A DNA stretch of 64,000 nucleotides from Eopsaltria australis (Eukaryota > Chordata > Aves > Passeriformes > Petroicidae). The stretch is from assembly GCA_034509425.1 (NCBI GenBank), contig JAVTVJ010000566.1, forward strand, positions 868,001 through 932,000, read 5' to 3'. This document shows positions 1 to 10,092 of the stretch, in pieces. The notes under the pieces were generated by a model, which saw only the letters and a list, made by a program, of their open reading frames with translations, was not told where the DNA came from and ran no database searches. The stretch's first letter is position 1, and each line of letters begins with the position of its first letter. Position numbers and translations under genes: made by a program.

Positions 1-576
1 TGGGGACCTGGGCACTGCAAGGGGCTCGGCTAAGGCCGTGGGAGCCAGATGTCAGTGGACATGGCCAAAGGTGCAGAGGGGCCTGGGCAGCTCTGGGCTG
101 GCTCCTGGTCACTCTGCACCCTCTTTGCATTCCCTGGGCAACATCCCTGGAGGGGTGGCTTGAGCAGCCCAGGACCCCTGGGGGCTCTGTCCCTCCCACC
201 GAGGAAACCCTCCCTAAAGCCCTGGGGGAAACTGCAGCAGGCAGTGCCACAACCATCCCTCTCTCCCTCCTTCCCCTTGGACAGCTCCCCCAGCCCAAGG
301 GGACACAGTCAGGCCCTGTCAGGACACACTGGAGCCCAGCTCTCCCCCTCTGCCCTTTCCCCACCATGGGCACCCCCTGCAGCCAATCCCAGGCTTGGGG
401 ACATGTCTCCCACACAGGGACCCAGCAGGACTGCTCAGCACCCGAGTGCCCTGAGCCTGCTCGGGATAATTCCTGTGTGCTGTGCCGGCCTTGTCCGGGC
501 TGTGCCCGCACTGCCCCGCAGCAGAGATGGCAGCTGAAGCCTCAGCAGGGCTCAGGCCCAGAGGCACAGCAATTAC

Positions 577-684
577 GTCCTGCCACTGTGCCTGGCATCG
601 CCTCCCTTCCTGCAGCAGAGGCTGCCAATGGGCCATTGCTTTCTCCAGGAAGTTGTGCCTTCAGCACAGCCTCTTCATCCACCT
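577..684 (-). CDS. Gene 0 ectodomain exon 5 (108 nt, phase 1-1)
   Basis: The acceptor is CTTCCTTCCTCCAG and the donor is GGAC|GTAATT. It reads 35 full codons including the stretches VDEEAVLKAQLPGES and NGPLAASAAG. It is almost identical to 16,311-16,418. Confidence 0.55.
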
Positions 685-1854
685 CTGGAGGAAGGAAGAG
701 GGACAGCTGGATCAGATGGGGTTGTTCCCCAGCGGGAAGGCAGCAGCTTGAGGAGGCAGTACTTGTCAAAAACATGGATAAGGTTCAGGAAGTCATCCAA
801 GCTTTGGAGCTGGGCCAGGACCCACTCTCATCCAAACAGCGCCTACACCTGATCTACTCCAACAGCAGGAAATTGCAGAGGATCTCAGGGTGTGCGTGGC
901 TCGTGGTGCAGTTTGGGCTGCAGATGTGCAGCGAAAGCCCCCGGCTGCTGAGTGCCAGGAGAAGGCTCAGGGACATGGACCCACTCCGCTGTCTCTCCAG
1001 ATCACTTAGCATCTGGTCCATGTGTTTGGCGGCCTCCAAGGACTTACTGTCTCCTGTGGATTTGTTCCTCCATCTAGGAGGGCTTTACAAGGAAGTACTT
1101 GCATTTTCTCAGGAATGGATCCCATGGAACCAGAGCTCAGCCTGTGAGGTCAGCAGGGACACACGACTCACCTGTGAGATCGGAGCCTGGCTTGGGTGGA
1201 GCAACGAGCAAAGGCACTGGAAAAGTCTTTCCTTCGGACACACCTGTAACTCAACAGCCAGAGAAGCTTCTGTCACCTGGTTCCTGCCAGGTTATCAATG
1301 ATTAGTCTTTTAGAAACGTTTACAACGTACCTGCAGGAGGCTCCAGGGGCTGAAAATCTTCATGAAGCCAAGGTGCTGGAAAAGCCTTCCCAGCACCCAC
1401 ACCTAGAATGGAGCACAGACCAGAACCATTCCATGCTGTGCTGGGATCCCCTTGTGCCTTGGGGACCTGGGCACTGCAAGGGGCTTGGCTAAGGCCGCGG
1501 GAGCCAGATGTCAGTGGACATGGCCAAAGGTGCAGAGGGGCCTGGGCAGCTCTGGGCTGGCTCCTGGTCACTCTGCACCCTCTTTGCATTCCCTGGGCAA
1601 CATCCCTGGAGGGGCAGCAGAGCAATCCATGGGCCCCTGGGGGCTCTGTCCCTCCCACCGAGGAAACCCTCCCTAAAGTCCTGGGAAAACCATCCCCAAT
1701 GCTTCCCGGGGAGAAGGGAGCTCTGTCCCGGGAAAGGGGAGCCAGGCCTGGGCTCACCTGCTCCCCTTGCTCCCAGCGGAGCAGCCTGGGCAGCCCTGGC
1801 AGGCAGGGCCACGGCCAGGAGGAGCAGGAGGAAGAGGCACAGAGCAAGGGCCAT
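577..1854 (-). CDS. Gene 0: 5' part of uncharacterised small membrane-protein gene, runs off left edge, probably damaged
   Basis: This is the counterpart of the first half of gene B. Visible exons, 5' to 3' on the minus strand, are signal peptide (1,758-1,854), 72-nt exon 2 (1,331-1,402), exon 3 (985-1,082) and 108-nt exon 5 (577-684). Below 577 the sequence matches the gene B intron that leads to its second exon block, so the rest of the gene would lie outside the window. Exon 3 is 98 nt instead of the 99 nt of the B copies, and no AG upstream of it restores the frame without a stop. Either exon 3 is skipped, which the 1-1 phase would tolerate, or the gene is a pseudogene. The exon assignments rest on splice sites, fixed lengths and phase shared with B. 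The protein resembles no family I know. Confidence 0.5.
985..1082 (-). pseudogene. Gene 0 ectodomain exon 3, out of frame
   Basis: This is homologous to exon 3 of B (16,869-16,967) and keeps a usable donor (GCGGA|GTGGGT). At the acceptor end one base is missing relative to B (AAAG|CCCTCC against AAG|GTCCTCC). Read in phase 1 it meets a stop near its end. The ancestral frame would read a lysine-rich segment followed by an AAKHMDQMLSDLE-like helix. Confidence 0.5.
1331..1402 (-). CDS. Gene 0 ectodomain exon 2 (72 nt, phase 1-1)
   Basis: The acceptor follows a CT-rich run ending TAG and the donor is CAG|GTACGT. In phase with the signal exon it reads 24 codons including GAGKAFPAPWLHEDFQPLEP. The peptide has no recognisable domain. 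Confidence 0.6.
1508..1690. repeat. Conserved block of about 180 bp, present five times next to signal or block-start positions
   Basis: Near-identical copies start at 49, 1,508, 15,781, 17,391 and 21,169. In 0, B and C it is the first part of the intron directly downstream of the signal-peptide exon. In the copies at 49 and 15,781 the sequence to its right is unrelated and no signal exon follows. Those two therefore mark the start of the second, signal-less exon block of genes 0 and B. Confidence 0.75.
1758..1854 (-). CDS. Gene 0 signal-peptide exon
   Basis: ATG at 1,854 opens 32 codons plus 1 nt, ending at a consensus donor (GCAG then GTGAGC). The peptide starts MALALCLFLLLLLAVALPA and continues into an ARA/AQA-type signal-peptidase site. 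It differs from the B and C copies by a Cys for Arg at residue 6, a CpG-type change. Exon length (97 nt) and phase match the other two copies exactly. Confidence 0.75.
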
Positions 1855-1983
1855 GGTGCCTTGCCCTGAGCCACTCGTGCAGCTCTTGCTGCCACCACTG
1901 TCCTGACACTGCTGCAACAGTTGTGGTCAAGGAGGGACTGGTCACTCGTGCTGCTGTGCAACCATGAGGCTCTGGCAGCTCTG

Positions 1984-2010
1984 TGACCTCAGAGCTCTGC
2001 TGTGACCTCA
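1984..2010 (-). promoter_or_regulatory. Two TGACCTCA motifs upstream of gene 0
   Basis: Exact TGACCTCA copies lie at 1,984-1,991 and 2,003-2,010, 130-156 bp upstream of the gene 0 start codon. Read on the gene strand they are TGAGGTCA, a CRE-like or nuclear-receptor half-site (AGGTCA) sequence. The gene B promoter has three exact copies and gene C one. The binding role is an inference. Confidence 0.35.
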
Positions 2011-2115
2011 AGGCCAGGGCAGGATTGTGTAGGAATGGATCTCCAGAGCTGCGCTCCCAGTGGAGACTATGTCCTGTCAGGCAGCTCCATCCAATCTATT
2101 TTTTTCACAAGAACT

Positions 2116-2124
2116 GATTTATAG
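2116..2124 (-). promoter_or_regulatory. TATA-like box upstream of gene 0
   Basis: On the minus strand the sequence reads CTATAAATC, about 262 bp upstream of the start codon. It is preserved at 18,098-18,106 upstream of gene B. It would imply a 5' UTR of roughly 230 nt. It is not seen upstream of gene C. Confidence 0.25.
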
Positions 2125-3097
2125 GAGATTGGATAAGTGAGACCTTTCATGGTTCTACCTGCAATAGCAATGTCAAGTCCCAAATTCAACTCAAATTCAA
2201 GTGGCTGATTCCCAGTATTGCAGGCAGCACCAGCCCTGCCACACCAACACCAAGTGTGTGCTGTGCTCTGTGCTGGCCTTTGGGCCAGATTTAAAAAGTG
2301 AAGGCCTTGATGCTATCATTTATAAAAATAATGCAATGCAGGCCATCAGGGTAAGCTGCATGCTTTAGAGGAGCCCCAAACGCACTGCACATCTTATGGG
2401 AATCTCCAGCCACCCTAAAATCCCCCTGTGTGCCTCACAAGAGATCCCCGAGCCCTGCTCAACTTCCAGGGCTCCCTCGGCCCTTGCACACTTTCGGAGC
2501 TACCCCAAATTCCCTGTACAACTTACAGGTGTCCCCAGCCCCCTGCCCAGCACAGAGGTGACCCAAACCCCCTGCACACCTTTAGGGGGACCCAAACTCA
2601 AGGAGCAGCAACAGGGCTGGGCCATATTCCCTGTGTATGTTCACCGTGTGTCCCTGGGTGAACACGAGGCCTGGAGGGCAAATCCCCACTTTGCTTGTAA
2701 GGGATCCCAGGGTGCCACAGGCAAAGGCTCTGTTAGGCTCTGAGCTCATCTCTCATGCCATGAAAGGCCTCTCATGGTGCACAGTCCAGTCCCATCCCAT
2801 TTTTTTCAAGCCACTTACTGCTGGCTTTCCTCTTTTCCTGGCCATGCCACTGGAGGAGGTGCAGGCGCAGCTGATGGCAGTGAAGGAAATGTGCCCTCAG
2901 TCCAGGGACGCTCAGCATGGGCTCCCCCGGCCCCTGGGGCCCCGCCGCTGGGCACAGCAGCCCCTCCCTGCCTGCCTCCTGCCTGCCCACACCGTGGGCA
3001 TCCACGGCTGCTGCCGGACATGGAGCTCAGCCAGGGCTGCTGCCGTGTGGCCTTTGCTGGGGGTGCCACCCGGACACTGGTGTAACAACTGCATTTC

Positions 3098-3103
3098 TTT
3101 ATT
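3098..3103 (-). terminator. Polyadenylation signal of gene A
   Basis: AATAAA on the minus strand lies 43 bp beyond the gene A stop codon. The same signal sits at the same spacing in gene C (19,082-19,087), which supports these as true 3' ends. Confidence 0.65.
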
Positions 3104-3145
3104 GGAACATAAAACACGGGCCAAGCCCTGCCCTGGCGGACACCT

Positions 3146-3344
3146 TTAGAACTCGCCGGGCTGCAGGACCAGGGGGCTCAGGGGATGAGGCTCTCGTTTA
3201 GGTTGTACGCGTGTTGGAATGGCAGCAGGGAGGCAGTGGTACGGCAGCAGGACACACGGGGGCAGACGTGAAGAGGTGGGGTAAGGGGTCACATTCGTGC
3301 TGCCTGAGGAGTTTGGCTGCTCTTCTGATGGTGCACAGGAGCAC
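3146..3344 (-). CDS. Gene A terminal exon: cytoplasmic tail and stop
   Basis: The acceptor CTCCTCTCTCCACAG is strong. One base completes the Trp codon of the previous exon, then 65 codons and TAA follow. The tail begins CSCAPSEEQPNSSGS and ends LSPLVLQPGEF. It matches gene C residue for residue except for two positions in the middle (Val-Leu versus Ala-Val). Preservation of frame and stop in both copies supports coding. Confidence 0.65.
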
Positions 3345-4608
3345 CTGTGGAGAGAGGAGTGGCTGAGGCCCCCAGCTGCACCTGGCACACAGGGACCCTC
3401 CTGCACAGCAGGCCCTGACCTGGCAAGGCTCCCCAGCATGGCTGGAGCTGCTGGCACAGCCTGGCCCAGCTGCACAGCTGCCCCTCAAGGCCCCAGCCAG
3501 CAGGGCATGGCTCTGGGCAGGCTCCCTGGCCAGGAGCGGCCCCAGAGCGCGTCTGCCTTTCAAGGGCAATCTCATCCCTGCTCTTTCTCCTCCCCATCTT
3601 GCTTTGCCTCTGCCCACTGCTCCTGGGGCTGCTCTTGGCCAGGCAGCCTCAGTGGGAGCCAGCACCGGCTGCAGCCCCAGCGGGCTGCCCAGGACAAGGC
3701 CCAGCCATTAAGAGGCCCATTCAAGCACTGGGCAGCAGCAGAAGCCTCAGCAGAGTTACCTGGACAACCAGTGACTCCCTACAACACCACAGCAGCCTCC
3801 CTGGGAATGTTTCCTGTCTAGCAACAGCCATCAAATGAAGCTGTTTGAGGGAAAGATGAATAAAACACTCACCATTTTCTCTTCCAGCAGTACCAGATTC
3901 CGGCATAGCACATTATCAGGAAAAGTGCCACACCAGCCACAATGCCCATTAACTTGATCAAACAACGTGGTCCCCAGCAGAAAGCTCCTCTCATGCCTCT
4001 CCACATGTTGTCAGCACGTGTTGTGGTCTCGGGAGCAATCTGTGGCATTGCAGCTGGGGGATCAGTGGGGAGCGTGAGCCCGTGCTGTGCTGCACTGCTG
4101 AGCTGGCAGCACGGTGCCTACGGCCAGGACGTTCTCTGTTGCCCCAGAGCTGGGGCCTGCAGGCACCTTGCCGCCCCTCGGCACAGAAGTGCTCAGTACC
4201 CAAGTCCCCTGAGCCTGCTTGGGGTAATTAATCTCTGCTGTGCCCTTGCGTGGAGCATTCAGCAAAGGAACAGGCAAGGTCCTTTGTGTAGGCACACCTG
4301 TAACTCAACAGCCAGAGAAGCTTCTGTCATCTCTGCAGGTCTGCATGGGCAGCACGGAGCCGCAGGAGCGGTGAGGGGATCCTGCAGGGCGAGGGCACAC
4401 ACGTGCAAGGCTCAGGCCGGGCACCTGCAGCCATGCCCCCCTGGCCCAGCTTTGGGCTCTGAGCTGGCAGCTCTCTCACCCAGGGGGAAAGGCCTTCACC
4501 TACCCTCACCCTCATCCTCAACCCCATCATCATCATCATCATCATCTTCTGGAGGCTCAATAATGGCTATGGGTTCGGAATCCAGATCATCTTCATCCTT
4601 AGGTTTAT
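3146..4608 (-). CDS. Gene A: 3' part of uncharacterised type I membrane-protein gene with aspartate-rich exon; 5' end unresolved
   Basis: Three exons join in frame: acidic exon (4,504-4,608, phase 1-1), transmembrane exon (3,873-4,053, phase 1 to 2) and tail exon (3,146-3,344). Together they code a D/E-rich juxtamembrane ectodomain segment, one membrane span ending in a WYCWKRKW stop-transfer, and a 65-residue Ser/Pro/Cys-containing cytoplasmic tail. The tail has no ITIM or other signalling motif that I recognise. The last two exons are almost identical to gene C, but everything upstream differs. I could not find a signal-peptide exon between 4,610 and 5,410; it could be diverged, further right, or lost. 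A CpG-rich island at 5,170-5,405 is a possible promoter. I infer the orientation from splice phase and the AATAAA signal. Function unknown. Confidence 0.55.
3873..4053 (-). CDS. Gene A transmembrane exon (181 nt)
   Basis: The acceptor is ATCCCCCAG and the donor ATG|GTGAGT. Phase runs from 1 to 2. The exon codes a Thr/Arg-rich stalk, a CWGPRC motif, then a membrane span of about 21 residues (LMGIVAGVALFLIMCYAG) and the basic WKRKW. Two extracellular or boundary cysteines plus two in or near the span could pair or be acylated. Gene C has Thr for Met within the span. Confidence 0.65.
4504..4608 (-). CDS. Gene A aspartate-rich exon (105 nt, phase 1-1)
   Basis: The acceptor follows CTTCTTTTGCAG and the donor is GAGG|GTAGGT. 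Thirty-four full codons read KPKDEDDLDSEPIAIIEPPE, then seven Asp, then GVEDEGE. The seven Asp codons are all GAT, which makes a short trinucleotide run. Phase fits the rest of the family. An alternative donor 4 nt later would break the frame into the transmembrane exon. Confidence 0.55.
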
Positions 4609-5169
4609 CTGCAAAAGAAGGCCAGCCAGAAGAGCTCCCGTGGCACTGCTGAAGATTCTCCTTCAGGCCGCAGTGGCAGTGAGTGCACCTGGGTGATTGG
4701 TGCCCTCCAAGGCTCTCCCTCATCTCTGCCTTCCCCTCGGGAGCAGGGCCAGAGGGACCCCGTGCCTGCAGTGGCCCCACACGGGGATGGAAGGAGCCCC
4801 TCGCGGGGCAGCCAGGGCAGGAAGGAGTCCCTGGAGGTGCCAGCAGCTCTAAGCTGAGCCCCAGGCAGGGCCGGGCCTTGGCAGCGGCAGCGGGAGCAGC
4901 TCAGGCTGCCTGGGCCGGCAAAGGAGCCACTGCGCAAGGCACAGCCCCGGGCCACAGCCCTGGGCCCGGCCCCTTCCCTCTCTGCTCTTCTCCGTGGCTG
5001 CACAGAGCACACGGAAGGCAAGGAGCAACTGGCATTGCACAGGGGGAGAGGATTTTTAATTTAGTGGAAGCACTCCCAGGTTCACAAGCCTCACTTGCCA
5101 AACTGGATTGTGCGATGCTATTGTCTCGCTCGTGTTAATCAGAAACCAGGGAGAAATGAGCTAAGAAAT

Positions 5170-5405
5170 CAGAAAGCAACTTGGGGCGCAGGCTCGGCAG
5201 CCAAAGGGAGCAGGGCGGCACCTGCCCGATTTGCGCGGATCCCTTTTCCTGGCGGACAAAGGCGGGCGCTGCGGGAGCAGCTCCGGAGCAGCGGCGGCCC
5301 CGCTGTGGGCCGGGGCCGGGGCCGAGCTCGGGCGGGCTCGGGATGCTGGGGCAGCGCCGCGGGCCCGGCGGGCGCGATGGAGCCGCCGGAGGGCTGGGAC
5401 CGCTC
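5170..5405. promoter_or_regulatory. CpG-rich island, candidate promoter or first exon
   Basis: This stretch is very GC-rich with many CpG dinucleotides, the densest in the window, at the boundary between the gene cluster and AT-rich DNA. It lies 0.6-0.8 kb upstream of the acidic exon of gene A. A good-context ATG on the plus strand (5,376) opens only 10 codons. A minus-strand frame from 5,407 is open and Pro/Gly-rich but does not join the acidic exon in phase. Direction unresolved. Confidence 0.4.
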
Positions 5406-5409
5406 ATGA

Positions 5410-8330
5410 GGAGCCTCCCAGTAACCGTTCTGGCCTCTCAGCTGAAGCCTCGGTGGGAATTATTCCTCCCTTCCCTCCTTTTATTCATGTCCTGGCCCAG
5501 CTCAGGTGGTTTTTCCTCTCTCCCAGCTGCTTTTCAGCTCTGGTCACAAAGAGTACACAGCCAGAGGGAAGGCTTTGCTTAAAATGCCAGCACACACGCA
5601 ATGAAATACAAATTGAACTTTGTTCCCATTTTCCTTTGTCTGCTGCTTTTCACCTACACCTCCTCATCTCAAGACAAAATTATCTGCAGGTGTTAATTAC
5701 ACCTGCTTCTAATTAAATAGGAGGTTTGTTTCAGCTGTCAATGCTCTGATTCCCAGATATTCAAAGGAGCAGGGCCGAGGATGGGCTGATAACTGGGGAC
5801 ATTTTAGTGCAGACTGGATGTTCTGAGATGTTCTTCAGAATTATTGGGCAGGGCTCAGACAGAGCAAGAGTAAAGTGAGGAGCAAAAAAAAAAAAGTCAA
5901 ATTTGAATTTGTCTTTCCTGGTTCATGGAACCAGAGCTAAGCAAGAAACCCTGACATGAAATTTATGGGAGGGCCTTTCCCACAGGATGTTTTGTCATCG
6001 TTTTCCCTCACACCACACACTATTCCCCGTTATTTAAATATCTGTACCAGTCTCAGTGGCAACTCAGGGCAGCTTCAGCATGAAGATTTACGGGTATTTC
6101 AAAAAGCTATCATGAAATATTTTCTTGTAAAGACTGACTGCATTCTTTGCATTGTGGTTCAGATCCAAGGAAACTTCTCTTGACCCTCTTCCAGCTCTGG
6201 GGACAAACAGATTTTGTGTTGGCATCTGCTGCCACCTAATGATACGGAAACCAAAGTTCTGGAAGAATAAGGAACTCAGAATTGCATCCAAAAAAAAATG
6301 CAGCTGCAAAAGGGGTTTGTAAATTTTATCACCTGGAACGGGGCAGGGCAAGTCCATGTGGGAAAACTGAGGGTAGAACTGGGTGTGAGGTGGGGTTTGG
6401 ATGCAAAGCCAGGTTCTGCTTCCAACCAAAAGGTGTCCCCACAGCACCACGGAAATCCTGTCCAATGGTTCATTCTTCAGCACCTGCAGCCTGGGGCTGA
6501 GCTCACCGTGCACCTCAACCCTCCCACAGAGCACAGAAACCTTCGCCAGGGAGCTGCTGCCTCCCTGCACTGCACAGGGAATACAGCGCAAGATCCTTCC
6601 TCCAATTTCTCCTCTGAAATGGGAGTTTCAGCCGCAGAAAATCTGATTTTGAAGTCAGATTTCACTCATCTTATCTTTGATAAGAAGAAATGATGTGTCT
6701 CGGATAATTGCATGTAAGTGCAGAGTGGTGGCTGCTGCAGGAAGCAGAATTCCAGCATGAAGAGTTCCCTGAGTTTGAGGGCTCCTCAGACAGTTCTGTC
6801 AGTCCATGAAATATCCACATTTATTTAGTAACAACCCCAGAGGAGCAGAACCAAGTTTGCTGCCCTCAGTGCTGCTTCTTTGCTCCATCCTGCTTGGAGA
6901 TTCCTTCTCAAAACAGAGCTCACCACTCAGCTTCCCACAGATTGGGTAATTTCATATAGAACTCCCAAGCTCCAAAAAAATACAGGTAAATTAAACTCCT
7001 TCAACTAAATAGATAAAAACTTATTTTATCTTGCTAAACCAACTCAAAGGACATGTAACAGGCCAGCAATGCACAATGGGCTTAGTCCAGCCAATGTGTT
7101 ACATTCCCAACAAAAACACACGTGGCTTTGTGAATATCTGAAAAAAAATCCTTTAATTCCAGAAATTTTAAACCACTCTACTTGAATCGGACAAATAATT
7201 AGGATTTTTAATCAGCAACAGCACTGTAATAAACAGAGCAGGCTTACAATTGAAGCTGCAGGGGTGGGGTGGATAAAACAGGGGATTGAGGAGGCTGAGC
7301 TGGGCAAAGGGGGGGAATAATTGAGGAACAACCTGCACATTGTGTGAGCCCAAAACCTGCAAAAACTTTGCCACTTTAGATCACACAAAGGCCTCAGAGA
7401 AAACCCACAAACCACAGATTCCAGAAGTAACAATGCCAGAAAACCAGCTGAGAAATAAAGCTGCCACTCCTCCTTGCTGGGTGCTCAAGGGAAGGAGAGA
7501 CCACAACTCTCCCCCAGTATCTCATTCCAGCTTCTTCCCAAAAACCCAACTTCTTTCCCTATTACTTCATTCTTCTTCCTCAGTCATGGTCACCATGTGC
7601 TGCCAAATTATTCTAATTAATCCAATTAGCTGATAGCCTCCAACACCACCTCTTTCCCCTTTGCTCCAGGAGCAGAAGCTGCACTGGCAGCTGAAGATGT
7701 TGAAGAGGACGCTCAGATGTGGAGGAGGACAAAAGTGGCACCTACAGGAGGTGGCAGAGAAGGAATCTGTGCCCTAAGAACCCAAAAAAGTTTCCTGTGA
7801 AGTCTCAAGAAAGAGCTTGGCAAAGAAGCAGAGACTTCTAGGCACAAGCTGAGCTGGTTTGGTGGAAATAATATCTAAAAATAAGCAGGAAAAATTGAAA
7901 GTTGATTTAATGTCACTTGCACCACGTCATGCTTTCATCCCTGCAAACAGCACACAGAGGTTGTTCCTGTTTTATCTTAGTGGCCTATTCTGCTCTTATT
8001 TCTCTTTTCTGAGCTGGTCCTGAGTTCTTTGGTTGTGATTTTTGCCTGCATTTCAACCCAGACAAAAAAGCTGATTCACTGGGGGAAAAATAACCAAAAC
8101 CAAGCAAGCTGATAAAGCCCAAAACAATTCCTGGCTGGTTTTCTGTTGGAGTTTATACATTTGTTCTTCAAAGGTGATTTGGGGACAGGCTGGGAGGAGC
8201 TCTGGGTGTCTCCAGACAGGCACAGCTCAGCTCCTGCTTCTCCACAGAGGGCTGTGAGCACAAACACAGCCCGGACCCTCCTGTCACGAGGGAATAACCC
8301 ACAGAAAGCTTGTTCTTGTCTGGAAAATTC
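5410..8330. other. No gene seen
   Basis: AT-richer unique-looking DNA. Short open frames only, none with splice signals that extend them. A CT-rich acceptor-like site ends at about 7,670, followed by a Glu/Ala-rich short frame, but no partner exon was found. Confidence 0.5.
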
Positions 8331-8334
8331 ATCC

Positions 8335-8880
8335 ACAAACACCAAAAAGGAGACCGAGGAGTCCTGTAACTTTATTCAAATAAAGAGAGAGGTTATGGCA
8401 CATTTCCCATGGGGTCTCTCCAATTTTTAGGGGACGCAACCTCTTTTTTATCCCAATTTTCCTCTCTCTTTCCACATTGGCTGAGGGACTTGAAAGGTAC
8501 AGACTTCCCAAAACACCTAATACAGACCTCTTTCTAATGTATCCCCCCTTTTACTTTTCCTATGGAATTGATGGTTCCTCCCACTGCTTCTTTCATCTCT
8601 CAGTATCCAGCTTTACCCACAGTTTGTAAAGAGAGATCCAGATCCCTCTCATTGCATTCATCAAGCAGTGGAATTCTTCCCGTTGTTTCTTTCATCTCTC
8701 AGTATCTGGCTTTATTTACCAGCAGCCCCACAGTTTGTTTGTAAAGACAAATCTCTCTCATTCCCTTCACTCTGAGCGCTGGTGAAGGCACCGGGGGCCA
8801 TGGCTTGGCTGTGCCCTGTCCCCTGCTCTGTTGGGCTCCATCCCTGCCCTCCCTGTGATGCCTTGAGAAGGCTGACCTGG
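8335..8880 (-). mobile_element. Probable LTR fragment with internal duplication
   Basis: Read on the minus strand it carries an AATAAAG signal (near 8,375) and C/T-rich flanks like an avian LTR. A segment of about 75-85 bp around CTTTCATCTCTCAGTAT occurs twice (8,580-8,652 and 8,678-8,762). No coding remnants seen. Family assignment is tentative. Confidence 0.35.
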
Positions 8881-9300
8881 AACAGAAGCTGGACAGAGTT
8901 CAAAGAATAAAGGAAGTATTTATTAAAAAAGCCTTTACAAGGTACACTTCGGGCAATGCAAGAGTCTTGCAGAGACTACAGCCAAAAATGGACCCTAGCG
9001 TGTGTTTTTTCGACAGATACAAGCTTGGTCCACCTGCATATCAGGAACCGATTGTCCAGTTACAGCTTTGGGTAGTGGAGTCCCATCACCAGCTTGTCTC
9101 CCTTCTTCTCTCACTGCTGCCCACGGTTGTTTACATTTTTGGGGCTTTGGACAAACAAAGTGTCCTCGAAACCCAGGCCTGGAGAGGAACTGTTTTGTCT
9201 GAATAAAACAGCAGAAGAGGCTGTGGAGTTTTAGAGTTACACACTAAAGCAGTGCTGATCAGGAAAATAGAAAAGCTAAAACTAAAGTCATCACCCGTGC
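8875..9300 (-). mobile_element. Solo-LTR-like element, copy 1 of 3
   Basis: Homologous over most of its length to 62,460-62,900 (same strand) and to 11,810-12,262 (opposite strand). Shared landmarks are a GACCTGGAACAGAAG-like end, a TATTTATTAAA motif (AATAAA on the minus strand) and GGCCTGGAGAGGAACTGTTTT. No internal retroviral genes are attached, so it is a solo LTR or an LTR-like non-autonomous element. Confidence 0.55.
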
Positions 9301-9309
9301 GTGTGGGTG

Positions 9310-10090
9310 CCAGGGCTGTGACACCAGAGCTGAGCAGAGCACGGCCAAGTCCCACGTCACTGCTGCTGCCAAACTTAGCCCTGGCCCTGGAGGTGTCTGC
9401 CTGAATGCTGCTCTTTGCTCTTTTGAGCAGGCAGGCCTGGCTGCAGACAGTTTGCAGCCCTTCGGGGAGAGGAAAGGGGTGATTCATCCGTGAGGAGCAG
9501 GAGAAGGAAGGGGATGTTGGCAGCCCGGGCTCTCAGCGCTCCTCAGAGGATGTTTTACAACAGTATTGATGAAAAGCTGCTCTGCCTCTTCCAGAGTGGA
9601 ATTGAGGGGCTGGATTAACCAGCACACTCCAATATTTTGTCATTAATCATTGCTAGCAAGGAATTCTTCATTACCCTTAGGCTTCTCGTCTTGTTGAATT
9701 GGAATGACACAAGCACTCCCTAATTTTAAAAGCCATGGAGCTCATCACAGTGTGGAAGGAGCCTCTCCATGAGCTGACAGCAACATCTCAGGAGAAACAG
9801 GGGCCTGGCTGTGGCTTCTAACACAGAGTAAAGCAGCACAGAACACCCAGGAGAGGCACAGTCAGAGAGCAGAGCAAAGGCTTTTTCAAAATCCGTAGCA
9901 CGTTCACCTTTTAAGAGCCAGGCTGGGATAGTCAAGATGAGAAAGAGCCTTTAAGAAAAGAATTTCATTTCCTCTGTTGCAGGCTGCTGTATAAGAGGGT
10001 GCCTCAGGGTGCAAGAGCAGAATTTTTCATGAGTGTGTCATGTATTAAAGCAAGAATTTCTCCCTGTATATGGGCCAGAGACATAAGAAA
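9310..10090. other. No gene seen
   Basis: Intergenic-type sequence between an LTR-like element and a CR1 copy. Only short unsupported frames. Confidence 0.5.
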
Positions 10091-10092
10091 GG

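Larger units (their letters stand above)
1..4240. repeat. Segmental duplicate of about 15,733-20,220
   Basis: From the first base the sequence matches 15,733 onward through gene 0/B introns, the promoter, the intergenic spacer, the terminal and transmembrane exons of genes A/C, and about 190 bp of the intron beyond. Offset is 15,732 at the left and about 15,983 at the 3' exons. The main indel is a block of about 170 bp present near 16,647-16,807 and missing near 910. Homology stops at about 4,240 (20,220 in the other copy), where A and C take different upstream exons. Confidence 0.85.

Noticed and set aside
49..537. Plus-strand frames repeated at 49, 1,508, 15,781, 17,391 and 21,169
   Set aside because: They repeat only because the DNA block is duplicated. 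They lie antisense to introns of the minus-strand genes and the frames end at different places.
7640..7790. CT-rich acceptor-like site followed by a short Glu/Ala-rich frame on the plus strand
   Set aside because: No donor of quality and no partner exon.
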